From Mycosynbacter sp964593465 (GTDB taxonomy: Bacteria > Patescibacteriota > Saccharimonadia > Saccharimonadales > Saccharimonadaceae), in NCBI GenBank assembly GCA_964593465.1, contig CAZQJY010000009.1, forward strand, positions 1 to 29,236: a stretch of DNA of 29,236 nt, read 5' to 3'. Every line of letters starts with the position of its first letter. Position 1 is the stretch's first letter. Under the pieces are notes generated by a model. The model searched no databases and was not told where the DNA came from. It saw only the letters and a list, made by a program, of their open reading frames with translations. Below are positions 22,535 to 29,236 of this stretch, piece by piece. Made by a program: the position numbers and the translations under genes.

Positions 22535-23248
22535 ATGACAATAGAAGAACTAGCCGCAAACTATCAGCCAGGTGAGCTTGCTCGCCAAGTTGTATCTGAG
22601 TCTAGCACGGTTTTGCTGGTAGGAATTTCTGGAGCGGGCAAAGATACCATCCAGTCTGGCGTACTCGAAAGTCCAGACTACCATCGTATTATCACGCACA
22701 CAACGCGTGTGCCACGTCGCAATAACGGTGTATTAGAGCAAAATGGCAGGGAATATCATTTTGTGTCGTACGATGAGATGCGAGAAATGCTTGAGTCAAA
22801 GCGTCTCATAGAAGTGAATCAGTATGGCAGTAATTTTTATGGTGCAAGCGTAGCAGAGTTTGAGCGGGCCAATGCTACCAATAAAATAGCCATTGCAAAT
22901 GTAGATGTAAATGGCATCGCATCAGTACGAGAACTGGGCGGTGAAGCTGTGCGAGCATTATTTATTTTGCCGCCGTCGTATGATGAGTGGATAGAACGTC
23001 TCAGCAATCGTTACATTGATGAAGCATCATTCATGGAAGAGTTTGCCGATCGCCGACGTATCGCCATAGAAGAGTTGGAGCTTGCGCTTTCTGTGCCGTA
23101 TTATCACTTCATCATTAATGATGAGTTAGAGCGAGCTGTGCGTGTGGTAGATGAGATTGCTCATCGTCAAAACACATTCAATAGACATGATGATGAAGCC
23201 CGTCTCGCAGCTCGTGACCTACTCGAAGCAATCCGCGCAGAAATCTAG
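22535..23248 (+). CDS. Guanylate kinase-like P-loop kinase
   Basis: Of the 237 residues, ~25-205 match guanylate kinase: P-loop 'GISGAGKDT' (30-38), GMP-binding stretch 'HTTRVPRRNNGVLEQNGREYHF', then 'NVDVNGIASVRELG' and 'ALFILPPSYDEW'. Guanylate kinase turns GMP and ATP into GDP and ADP. Two differences from Gmk: the P-loop Ser/Thr after the Lys is Asp37 (as GKDT in some other nucleotide kinases), and there are extra N- and C-terminal segments. It is 5 nt after lepA, so co-transcribed. It could be the cell's Gmk or a diverged paralogue; the substrate is not certain. Confidence 0.8.
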   Translation: MTIEELAANYQPGELARQVVSESSTVLLVGISGAGKDTIQSGVLESPDYHRIITHTTRVPRRNNGVLEQNGREYHFVSYDEMREMLESKRLIEVNQYGSNFYGASVAEFERANATNKIAIANVDVNGIASVRELGGEAVRALFILPPSYDEWIERLSNRYIDEASFMEEFADRRRIAIEELELALSVPYYHFIINDELERAVRVVDEIAHRQNTFNRHDDEARLAARDLLEAIRAEI

Positions 23249-23262
23249 AAAATTACTAGAAG

Positions 23263-23760
23263 CTACTTACGAGTAACTCGCACCATCGCATGGCGCAGAG
23301 GTGTGCCATTGAGTGTATAGCCGGCTTGCAGTTCTTCGGCAATTACTTCTTTGTCACCTTCGGCATCTTCGTCGAACTGTATCGCTTCGTGTAGATTTGG
23401 ATTGAACTCAGTACCTGGAGTAGCCTCGATACGTGCAACATTAAGCTCCCCCAGCTTTGCGGCTAGCTGTGCTGGCAGTTTGGCTATGCCTTGTGCCCAG
23501 GCATCTTCTGCGAGTGTCTCTGGTACGTGTGCCACAGCACGATCGATAGTATCGATAATAGGGAGGAGCTTTAGGATGGCCGCAGCTTGTCCATTTGCGC
23601 GTGCAGCTTGTTTTTCACCTTCTACGCGTTTGCGATAATTCTCAAAGTCAGCACGAGTACGCTGCAGATCGGCAGTCGTCTCGTCTATCTGTGTTTGTAG
23701 ATCTTGTGCCTCTGTAGGTTGTTGGGGCGCTGGGTCTTGTGAAGTATCGTTTTTGGTCAT
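23263..23760 (-). CDS. grpE: GrpE, nucleotide exchange factor of DnaK
   Basis: The 165-aa product has an acidic/polar N-terminal tail, a long helix (residues ~18-55, 'LQTQIDETTADLQRTRADFENYRKRVE') that forms the coiled coil, and a C-terminal beta domain with 'TEFNPNLHEAI' and 'GYTLNGTPLRHAMVRV'. GrpE releases ADP from DnaK and acts as a thermosensor. The Shine-Dalgarno AAAGGAG is good. It lies 21 nt downstream of hrcA, so it belongs to the CIRCE-controlled hrcA-grpE operon. It converges with the gmk-like gene with only 14 nt between stops. Confidence 0.96.
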   Translation of the reverse strand: MTKNDTSQDPAPQQPTEAQDLQTQIDETTADLQRTRADFENYRKRVEGEKQAARANGQAAAILKLLPIIDTIDRAVAHVPETLAEDAWAQGIAKLPAQLAAKLGELNVARIEATPGTEFNPNLHEAIQFDEDAEGDKEVIAEELQAGYTLNGTPLRHAMVRVTRK

Positions 23761-23781
23761 TCTCTCTCCTTTGTTGATTGT

Positions 23782-24492
23782 CTATAGGGTTTCTTCTAGT
23801 AGATTTGCTGTTTGGCTTACGAGTCGTATCACGCGGGCATAGCTTTGGCGAGTAGGGCCGAGTACGCCGATATAGCTGGCGTCGCTATATGGCGAACGAA
23901 AACGGCTAATCACTAGGCTGGCGCCACTGGCTTTGCCGATTGGATTTTCCTCGCCTATATAGACGCTGAGTGGCTCCGATGGTGCGGCTTCGCGTAGCCA
24001 CGGCTCCAAATTATCGAGTAGCCGTGCCACAGCTTGTGGTGCAGCACCACCATTCATAAACTCTGGCTGGCTAAAGAGATTGCCGATACCACTCATATAT
24101 AGCTGTCCATCGATGGTTGCGATACCTAGGTTGTGAGTGAGCTCTACTAGGCTATCGACGGCACTGCGAATCGCTTGATCGGCACGGTCGCTGCTGTTGA
24201 TGCGTGCGCCAATGGCTTTGGTGCTGCGCTCAAAGGTAGGGAGCTGAGGAGTGTACTGCTGCTCGGTGATTTGATTGACGTAGAGGCGGTAGCCCTTGTC
24301 TGTCGGGATACGCCCCGCGCTGGTGTGCGGCTGGGTGATAAGCTCCATCTGCTCGAGCCGCGCCATCTCGCTACGTATAGTTGCGCTCGACACGCCAAAG
24401 AGTTTTGCTAGCGTCACGCTACCCACGGGCGATGCCACTTCGGCATATTGCTCCACTATGGCTATGAGTAGTTGGCGTTGGCGTTCTGTCAT
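23782..24492 (-). CDS. hrcA: Heat-inducible transcription repressor HrcA, short form
   Basis: HrcA binds the CIRCE operator and represses chaperone genes; GroEL normally keeps it active. The 236-aa product has the winged-helix domain at residues 1-70 ('GSVTLAKLFGVSSATIRSEM', 'HTSAGRIPTDKGYRLYV') and the true family C-terminus ('YIGVLGPTRQSYARVIRLV'). It is about 100 aa shorter than usual (around 340), and the loss is in the middle, where the inserted dimerising domain should be. The ATG is 6 nt after a TATACT -10 box, so the message is leaderless. The CIRCE at 24514-24540 makes it autoregulated. Confidence 0.95.
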   Translation of the reverse strand: MTERQRQLLIAIVEQYAEVASPVGSVTLAKLFGVSSATIRSEMARLEQMELITQPHTSAGRIPTDKGYRLYVNQITEQQYTPQLPTFERSTKAIGARINSSDRADQAIRSAVDSLVELTHNLGIATIDGQLYMSGIGNLFSQPEFMNGGAAPQAVARLLDNLEPWLREAAPSEPLSVYIGEENPIGKASGASLVISRFRSPYSDASYIGVLGPTRQSYARVIRLVSQTANLLEETL

Positions 24493-24498
24493 GTAGCT

Positions 24499-24540
24499 AG
24501 TATAACAAAAGAGCTAGCACTCACGCAAGGGGAGTGCTAG
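24499..24540 (-). promoter_or_regulatory. hrcA promoter with embedded CIRCE operator
   Basis: CIRCE: CTAGCACTC (24514-24522), a 9-nt spacer, and GAGTGCTAG (24532-24540), differing from consensus only at the outer base on each side. On the minus strand the spacer holds a -35-like TTGCGT (24528-24523), with -10 TATACT at 24504-24499 after 18 nt. HrcA binding would cover the -35. Confidence 0.9.
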
Positions 24541-24566
24541 AAGCAGATTTTGACCCTCTAGATTGT

Positions 24567-27500
24567 TTATCCAGGATAGTCTCTTGTTACCTTCTGCTTG
24601 TATCTACACTGGTTATCATTACTGGTATCACGGTCATTCTCTATATCTTCAAAGTCATATCTATCGCCAGTATTACTGGCCCTGTATGTATAGCATTTAG
24701 TAGGATTGTTCTTGAGCACCACTTCCACTCTTACACATTTATTATTTTCATAAGAGTCGTAGCCGTAATTCCTACACACAGTTGCTTTGTATTCATCACT
24801 TTGTTCTCCAGCGTTACCGCAGTCTACAGCAGTGCCTCGGCATGGTTGGCTGAATCGGCAGCCATTATCAACAGGTGTTCCTCCAGCATTCCTGCAGTTT
24901 TGCTTCTCTTTCTCTCCTGCTCCTGCGGCACAGCCCTGTGCATTTCCTGCGCCGTCAACCCAATGCCAGTTGTATGCACCAAATGCAGCATTACAGTCAT
25001 CCACGCTCTTTAGGTTACTGCCAACTTGTACATTAGGCTGTGTATTCGGGGCTACAAATCCATTATCCGCTGTCTTTTGATTACTCGAGGATGATTGCGC
25101 TGCTTCCGCTGCCTTCTTATCCTCTTCGGCTTTCTTGGCCGCAGCCCCTTCCTCTGCCTGTTGGGCTTCTGATTTCACCTTAAAGTGCTTCGTGAGCCAC
25201 TCTATACTGTACTTTTCTGCTCGTTCGTCATAGCCCATATGACCATCACCAGGCCACGCTGATTTGAGATTCTTCTTGGAGAATGGGAGAACCCTAGCAT
25301 CTGATTTGACGCCCATGCTACGGAGTTTATCACGCATTTGATACGTATCTGCCTGATTTACCCAGCGCTCCTTCTCTGCAGAAATAAACAGTCCAGCAGG
25401 CGTACGCGGTGATGCCACCAACGCTGGAGACAACTGGATGAAATCATCGATACACTGAGCTATTTTTGTTGTGGAGATGGACATAGGGTTGAAAGATAGA
25501 GTTGCTTCATTGCCCAAGGCATTGACATCCATGAGCTCGATATCCATATTTTTCTTGGCAGCTTCTTGCACAGCAGTGAGAGAGTTCTGGCCGTCTGTAG
25601 AGGTGCCGTCTTCTTTGGTTGTATCGGTTTTGCTTGTATCGCCTGTCTTCTCTTTCTCCGCCTTTTGAGCGTCTGTCTCTTCGTCTATAAGCGTACCCAT
25701 GGCAATATTGAGTTGAGAAAGGCCTTTCTTGGCAATACTGAGCGCTTCTATGTCATCTTCTGACATGTCCGTAGTGTCGGAGGTAGACTGATTAAAGATA
25801 GTGATGGCTTCGCCTATCTTTTCTGATTGCTCTGGTGTGAGGTTTTTGAGCTTTTCATTGGTTTTGTCTACAAGTGCTGGATCTGGGGTGGTGTTTGCGG
25901 TATCTGTAGTGCTAGTGCCATCTGTCGTAGTAGAGGTAGTACGTTTATCTGTTGTTGAAGTGCTAGTCGAGCTATCGGTAGCTCCAGCTGCCTTGGCTTC
26001 ATCTGATTTAGTACCTTTGAGACTAAACCCAAAATCATTCATACCTTTTTTGAGCTTGCCAGCTGTATCTGGCAGATCGTCAATGGCAAGCTTACCGAGA
26101 GAAAGTGAATCGTTGAGCAAGGCACCGCTTTCCGCAGGACTGAGGCCTTTACCCTGCGCAAGCTTGCCAAGCGAGCCTGAATTATTTTGTGCAAAGTTTG
26201 CGGCATCAACAAACTGACTTGGGACATACTCTCCCAGACAGCGTGAGTGCCAGAGACCCGCAGCCCAACCATCTGCCGAGTTAAATAGATCGCGGAATGC
26301 ATTGGTCGGTGCAGACCAACCAACAACTGCTTTGGCAGGGCTGCGTCCAGTACTTGCAACGCGAGTTGCTAGGCTACCACCAGCAGAATCACCCATAATT
26401 GATAGACGTTTTTTGTCGATACCATAGCGATCGGCATTGTTGGAGATATGTCGGATAGCACGCATGACGTCTTCTCGCTGCTCTATGACGCCTGCAGGGA
26501 TAAGGCGGTATTGGATACGAAATGTCGTGAAGCCGGCTTTGGCAAAACGCTGGCGGATTTTTTCGTTCCATGTGCCACCGTCTGAATACCAGCCGCCACC
26601 ATGTACCATGACAATAGCTGGAGCATCACCCTTGACTTTTGTCTTGGTAACTTTGATAGACTGTTTGCCACCACTGTTGTCGATATAGGAATCTAGATCA
26701 TCTCCCATGCCTTTGTTTGGGTCTGTCTTGCCCTGAGTAGTGACAGACGGCTTAGTGTTGCCAAGCACACCTTCGGCGACACAGACTAGGCTGTTGGGGC
26801 GCAGGACGCCAGATTGCTTGGTGCCGTCTTCGTCGATGAAGTTGCAAGATTTGTTTTCACCAGCTGGTGTAGTTGCTGCAGTGGCAGTGCCTTCACGACA
26901 TTTTTTGATAAATGCATCATACTCACTACCCTCGGGTTTTTGGCCTTTGGCTGCCCATTGATCATCACAAGATTTACCTTGCAAGCCAGAATACGATGCA
27001 CCGATGCCGCAAGCAGTAACCTTGAGGTTGTTTGAGAGATCACTAGGTTGATCTGTGTTATTTTTGACAACATCTAGCTTTGACCCAGTGCTATCGAGTG
27101 TTCCAACAACGTCTTTGCAAATACCTTGACCAGGATTACTGAACCCTGCCTCACAGTATTGCTTAAACTCTACTGGATCCCAGTTGCTACCCTCTGGGGC
27201 AAGAGTGAGGCCTTTTTCGCAGGCTGCTTTGGCTGTGTTGATAGTCGAGGTTGTATCGTTAGAAGATTCTGAGTTATTTGCTTGACCTTGTGTAGGTACA
27301 GAAGTGTTATTGCGGTCATTTTTGCAATCTTTCATAAACTTCGTATATGTTGGATTGGTCGCATCTGCTGCATCGGTACGAAGTTTTGTCCAGTCTGCTT
27401 GACAGCGACCTTCTTCGTCCCGAGCGGCCAAGATGCCAAGTCCGCAACTAGAGGAGACGTTGCCTGGCAAATTATCTTGGAGGGGCACCCTGTTGTCACC

Positions 27501-27758
27501 GACAGCAGCACCTTCACATACACCCGTACCGCCAAAGTCATAGGCATGCACGCAATATGACATATATTCGGTTTTCTTGGCGGCTTCGGTTATGTCACGC
27601 AGTGAATATTCACAGTTTGCCGTTGCGCCAGGAGTTGGCTCAGCCGCAAAAACAGACCGCACGCTATGAAATATTGATATCGCTAGCACTAAAGTTGCGG
27701 CAAGCAAAAATGCCACGTAAAAACGCTTTGTTAATAGAAAAGATGTTTTTTCTGACAT
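24567..27758 (-). CDS. Large secreted Cys-rich protein with split alpha/beta-hydrolase (HSL/BD-FAE-like esterase)
   Basis: Residues ~11-38 of 1063 are a signal peptide (likely cut after FAA). Two tandem six-Cys modules follow: C49, C69, C81, C105, C119, C145 and C180, C202, C214, C250, C264, C287. The second-third (12) and fourth-fifth (14) spacings are identical, showing an internal duplication. The hydrolase begins at ~375: oxyanion motif HGGGW (386-390), nucleophile elbow GDSAGG (Ser458) and His840 in 'GDGHMGY'. About 250 residues of Ser/Thr-rich linker and helices are inserted between the nucleophile and the acid/His part. A coiled, Ala/Glu/Lys-rich stretch (~862-890) leads to a C-terminal domain with ten Cys (922-1051). 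Probably a surface esterase or lipase; the substrate is unknown. Promoter at 27792-27820. Confidence 0.8.
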   Translation of the reverse strand: MSEKTSFLLTKRFYVAFLLAATLVLAISIFHSVRSVFAAEPTPGATANCEYSLRDITEAAKKTEYMSYCVHAYDFGGTGVCEGAAVGDNRVPLQDNLPGNVSSSCGLGILAARDEEGRCQADWTKLRTDAADATNPTYTKFMKDCKNDRNNTSVPTQGQANNSESSNDTTSTINTAKAACEKGLTLAPEGSNWDPVEFKQYCEAGFSNPGQGICKDVVGTLDSTGSKLDVVKNNTDQPSDLSNNLKVTACGIGASYSGLQGKSCDDQWAAKGQKPEGSEYDAFIKKCREGTATAATTPAGENKSCNFIDEDGTKQSGVLRPNSLVCVAEGVLGNTKPSVTTQGKTDPNKGMGDDLDSYIDNSGGKQSIKVTKTKVKGDAPAIVMVHGGGWYSDGGTWNEKIRQRFAKAGFTTFRIQYRLIPAGVIEQREDVMRAIRHISNNADRYGIDKKRLSIMGDSAGGSLATRVASTGRSPAKAVVGWSAPTNAFRDLFNSADGWAAGLWHSRCLGEYVPSQFVDAANFAQNNSGSLGKLAQGKGLSPAESGALLNDSLSLGKLAIDDLPDTAGKLKKGMNDFGFSLKGTKSDEAKAAGATDSSTSTSTTDKRTTSTTTDGTSTTDTANTTPDPALVDKTNEKLKNLTPEQSEKIGEAITIFNQSTSDTTDMSEDDIEALSIAKKGLSQLNIAMGTLIDEETDAQKAEKEKTGDTSKTDTTKEDGTSTDGQNSLTAVQEAAKKNMDIELMDVNALGNEATLSFNPMSISTTKIAQCIDDFIQLSPALVASPRTPAGLFISAEKERWVNQADTYQMRDKLRSMGVKSDARVLPFSKKNLKSAWPGDGHMGYDERAEKYSIEWLTKHFKVKSEAQQAEEGAAAKKAEEDKKAAEAAQSSSSNQKTADNGFVAPNTQPNVQVGSNLKSVDDCNAAFGAYNWHWVDGAGNAQGCAAGAGEKEKQNCRNAGGTPVDNGCRFSQPCRGTAVDCGNAGEQSDEYKATVCRNYGYDSYENNKCVRVEVVLKNNPTKCYTYRASNTGDRYDFEDIENDRDTSNDNQCRYKQKVTRDYPG

Positions 27759-27791
27759 GTGTATGTATCCCCTATACCTCTTATGGCTTTT

Positions 27792-27820
27792 ATTTTACCC
27801 TGTGTATATCTTTAGTGCAA
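27792..27820 (-). promoter_or_regulatory. Promoter of the 1063-aa esterase gene
   Basis: On the minus strand TTGCAC (27820-27815) and TAAAAT (27797-27792) are 17 nt apart. The leader would be about 27 nt and includes AGGGGA. Divergent to the promoter at 27869-27897. Confidence 0.5.
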
Positions 27821-27868
27821 TAGCTTGATTATTACTGTACAGCTGTTCTGGTTTGAAATAAAATAATA

Positions 27869-27897
27869 TTGACATAAAATAAAGCTTATGCTATAAT
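27869..27897 (+). promoter_or_regulatory. Perfect consensus sigma-70 promoter of the PE-PPE-type hydrolase gene
   Basis: TTGACA at 27869-27874, a 17-nt spacer, and TATAAT at 27892-27897, with the extended TG at 27889-27890. All consensus elements are present, predicting strong constitutive expression. The start should fall near 27904. Confidence 0.85.
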
Positions 27898-27908
27898 GAA
27901 ATTGAAAT

Positions 27909-27941
27909 ATGAATCTGATACATCTCAAAAAGATAGTCTAA
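27909..27941 (+). CDS. Possible leader peptide MNLIHLKKIV
   Basis: This is a ten-codon frame that begins about 5 nt after the predicted transcript start and stops (TAA 27939-27941) directly before the AAGGAA ribosome-binding site of the hydrolase gene. Chance is possible in AT-rich DNA. If translated, termination next to the SD could couple to the main gene. Confidence 0.25.
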   Translation: MNLIHLKKIV

Positions 27942-27959
27942 AAAGGAAATAATAAATCA

Positions 27960-28874
27960 ATGGAAAATCGTGACAACAAGCGACATAATCGTTACAGCAG
28001 CCGCAAAAATAAACTTATAACTCGTGTCTTGGGTGTAGTAGGTGCAGCGTCAGTGCTGCTTGGCGTGGGGAATACTCAAGAAGCACATGCGGCTCCTGAG
28101 TCAGATGCATCCTCAGCCTCACAATCTCTCACTGTTGCGGGCACATGGAAAGGAGAGCCGGGCAAAGACTGGAAAATTGCAGATGAAAAGCCTCAAGGCA
28201 AGAGGATCAAAGTTCAAACACCAGGCTCTGTACCTATAGTGGAGGATTTTGCAGGAAGCGTCCAGGCAACTACTCACAACCTGGAACGTGCTATGGATCG
28301 GAGCTCGTACAGTATTCCTGTCGAAGTACGTGGTTTCTCTGCTGGAGCTATAGCCGTGCATAACGCACAGCACAGGGCTGAGAAAACAGGCAAGCACCGC
28401 AATGTTGAATACAAGTATTATGGAGACCCATGTGGTGACAATGGTATCTTGCGGGTACCTGGGATTGCAGAGATTTCTGGTGTGGCGTGTCCTCCAGCAG
28501 CCAAATCGGGCAATAAAAGCAAGACAACACATATCTATGATCCAGCAGATCCGATTGCAAATGGTAAATCATTTGGCAACAATGCTGCAGCATGGGCCAA
28601 CGGAGCTTTTGCCTATAGGGGTAACGGACACTCTATGGCGGGCAGGAAGTCTGGTACATACGAAGTTGTCGAGACGCAACACGGCAGCAAGACAAACAAA
28701 CGAATTATATCCAAGCGGACAGCTTTAGGAAGTGCACTCAACTTGCCGAAGCATCTAGACGATCAATTCCGCCAGCTACTTCCGCAGGACCAGCAATTGC
28801 CGAAGCAGAAGAGCACTACAAAAGGCAAGCATGCTGCACCATCGAAGCCAAAGCGAGCTGCGCACAGGAAGTAA
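27960..28874 (+). CDS. Secreted PE-PPE-domain-like serine hydrolase
   Basis: The 304-aa product has a basic start and a signal peptide ending near AHA-AP (residues 42-46). The middle looks like the PE-PPE alpha/beta-hydrolase domain of mycobacteria: nucleophile elbow 'GFSAGA' (Ser127) after a beta strand 'IPVEVR', then 'YYGDPCGDNGILRVPG' (154-168; compare GDPxxPNGG in mycobacterial proteins), and 'YDPADPIAN' (Asp197). A following 'NNAAAWANGAF...GNGH' supplies His224. The C-terminal 45 residues are Lys/Gln-rich and may bind the envelope. Enzymes of this family hydrolyse esters, and some link mycolic-acid lipids. AAGGAA lies 12 nt upstream of the ATG. Divergent from the esterase gene. The match rests on motif pattern only. 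Confidence 0.65.
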   Translation: MENRDNKRHNRYSSRKNKLITRVLGVVGAASVLLGVGNTQEAHAAPESDASSASQSLTVAGTWKGEPGKDWKIADEKPQGKRIKVQTPGSVPIVEDFAGSVQATTHNLERAMDRSSYSIPVEVRGFSAGAIAVHNAQHRAEKTGKHRNVEYKYYGDPCGDNGILRVPGIAEISGVACPPAAKSGNKSKTTHIYDPADPIANGKSFGNNAAAWANGAFAYRGNGHSMAGRKSGTYEVVETQHGSKTNKRIISKRTALGSALNLPKHLDDQFRQLLPQDQQLPKQKSTTKGKHAAPSKPKRAAHRK

Positions 28875-28892
28875 ATGTAGGATTATATCAAA

Positions 28893-28931
28893 TTAGCACT
28901 CTTGACATAAGAGTGCTAATTTTTATATACT
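28893..28931 (+). promoter_or_regulatory. dnaK promoter with perfect CIRCE operator
   Basis: CIRCE: TTAGCACTC (28893-28901), 9-nt spacer, GAGTGCTAA (28911-28919), both arms perfect. The spacer carries the perfect -35 TTGACA (28902-28907), and -10 TATACT is at 28926-28931, 18 nt away. This is the same geometry as at hrcA. Confidence 0.95.
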
Positions 28932-28938
28932 GAAAATA

Positions 28939-28965
28939 TTGGCAATCTATGCAGTAGAGTGCTAA
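28939..28965 (+). promoter_or_regulatory. Second, degenerate CIRCE at the dnaK transcription start
   Basis: TTGGCAATC (28939-28947), 9-nt spacer, GAGTGCTAA (28957-28965): the right arm is perfect and the left arm matches 7 of 9 bases. It begins at the expected transcript start near 28938. Confidence 0.65.
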
Positions 28966-29012
28966 AATGAATACAGAATATACAGTATATATAAAAGGAA
29001 GGGAAATATCTT

Positions 29013-29236
29013 ATGGGAAAAATTATCGGTATCGATCTTGGTACAACAAACAGTGCTTTTGCCTATATGGTGGCAGGCAAGCCAGAGGTGATTGCAAATG
29101 CCGAAGGCAACCGTACTACGCCAAGTGTGGTAGCTATCAACAAAAAGGGTGATAGGCTTGTAGGCCAAGTGGCGCAGCGCCAGCGCGTGACCAATGCGAA
29201 AAATACTATTTATGGTGTTAAGCGCCTGATTGGCCG
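29013..29236 (+). CDS. dnaK: Chaperone DnaK (Hsp70), N-terminal part
   Basis: The first 74 codons are in the window and continue past its end. The product starts MGKIIGIDLGTTNSAFAYM, the Hsp70 phosphate-1 loop, followed by 'NAEGNRTTPSVVAI' and 'GQVAQRQRVTNAKNTIYGVKRLIGR', typical of DnaK. ATG at 29013 has AAGGAAGG upstream. It is controlled by two CIRCE elements and works with GrpE, which is encoded 5 kb away on the other strand. Confidence 0.97.
   Translation, partial: MGKIIGIDLGTTNSAFAYMVAGKPEVIANAEGNRTTPSVVAINKKGDRLVGQVAQRQRVTNAKNTIYGVKRLIG

Noticed and set aside
24534..25013. Plus-strand open frame opposite the end of the 1063-aa esterase
   Set aside because: It begins in the CIRCE arm and mirrors the Cys-rich coding strand; no family, no promoter or SD.
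28967..29152. 61-codon frame overlapping the dnaK start
   Set aside because: It is out of frame with dnaK, whose N-terminus is unmistakable. The ATG follows the second CIRCE by chance.

Overview
The window looks like chromosome from a small-genome bacterium of the Candidate Phyla Radiation, most likely Candidatus Saccharibacteria (TM7) or a close relative. This is inference. The evidence is short forms of TilS and HrcA, many orphan membrane and secreted proteins with no recognisable family, TGA used as a normal stop (against the UGA-Gly code of Gracilibacteria/SR1), and several families otherwise typical of Actinobacteria, the hosts of many Saccharibacteria: a WhiB domain, a PE-PPE-type hydrolase, and an SGNH lipase of actinobacterial look.

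Layout. 1-47 is the 5' half of a minus-strand CAT-anticodon tRNA, divergent from an FtsB/DivIC-like division gene (106-543). 585-3311 encodes a large secreted SGNH hydrolase, followed by four small, probably paralogous, membrane proteins (3355-4802). 4842-6352 (minus) is a coupled pair: a polytopic DUF2157-like protein and an anchored extracytoplasmic protein. 6408-9980 holds two more membrane proteins, one of 979 aa with very many helices. 9989-13189 is bracketed by two CAT-anticodon tRNA genes that share the same terminator arms. Between them are a tRNA relic, a 65-aa gene, and an operon of a membrane protein, a stand-alone ATP-cone and a flavoprotein disulfide-reductase relative without its redox cysteines.

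13369-14238 encodes a ParB-like N-terminal domain fused to a near-canonical actinobacterial WhiB domain, the most unusual gene here. It is followed by a roughly 200-nt structured leader that can hide the ribosome-binding site of a Y-family DNA polymerase operon (14487-16033). 16101-17103 is a 58-aa membrane protein overlapping tilS. Then come ftsH, murJ, lepA and a guanylate-kinase-like gene (17190-23248), a conventional housekeeping block.

23263-24492 (minus) is hrcA-grpE, and the window ends in dnaK. Both heat-shock promoters carry a CIRCE operator with the -35 box inside the operator spacer, and dnaK has a second, degenerate CIRCE at its start site. Between them sit two divergent secreted hydrolases: a 1063-aa Cys-rich esterase (minus) and a PE-PPE-type hydrolase (plus) with a perfect consensus promoter.

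How the parts may fit together: three different secreted serine hydrolases in 29 kb suggest action on host envelope lipids or esters. HrcA would control its own operon and dnaK through CIRCE. Several -10 boxes lie only 6-12 nt before the start codon, suggesting leaderless or near-leaderless translation is common in this genome.
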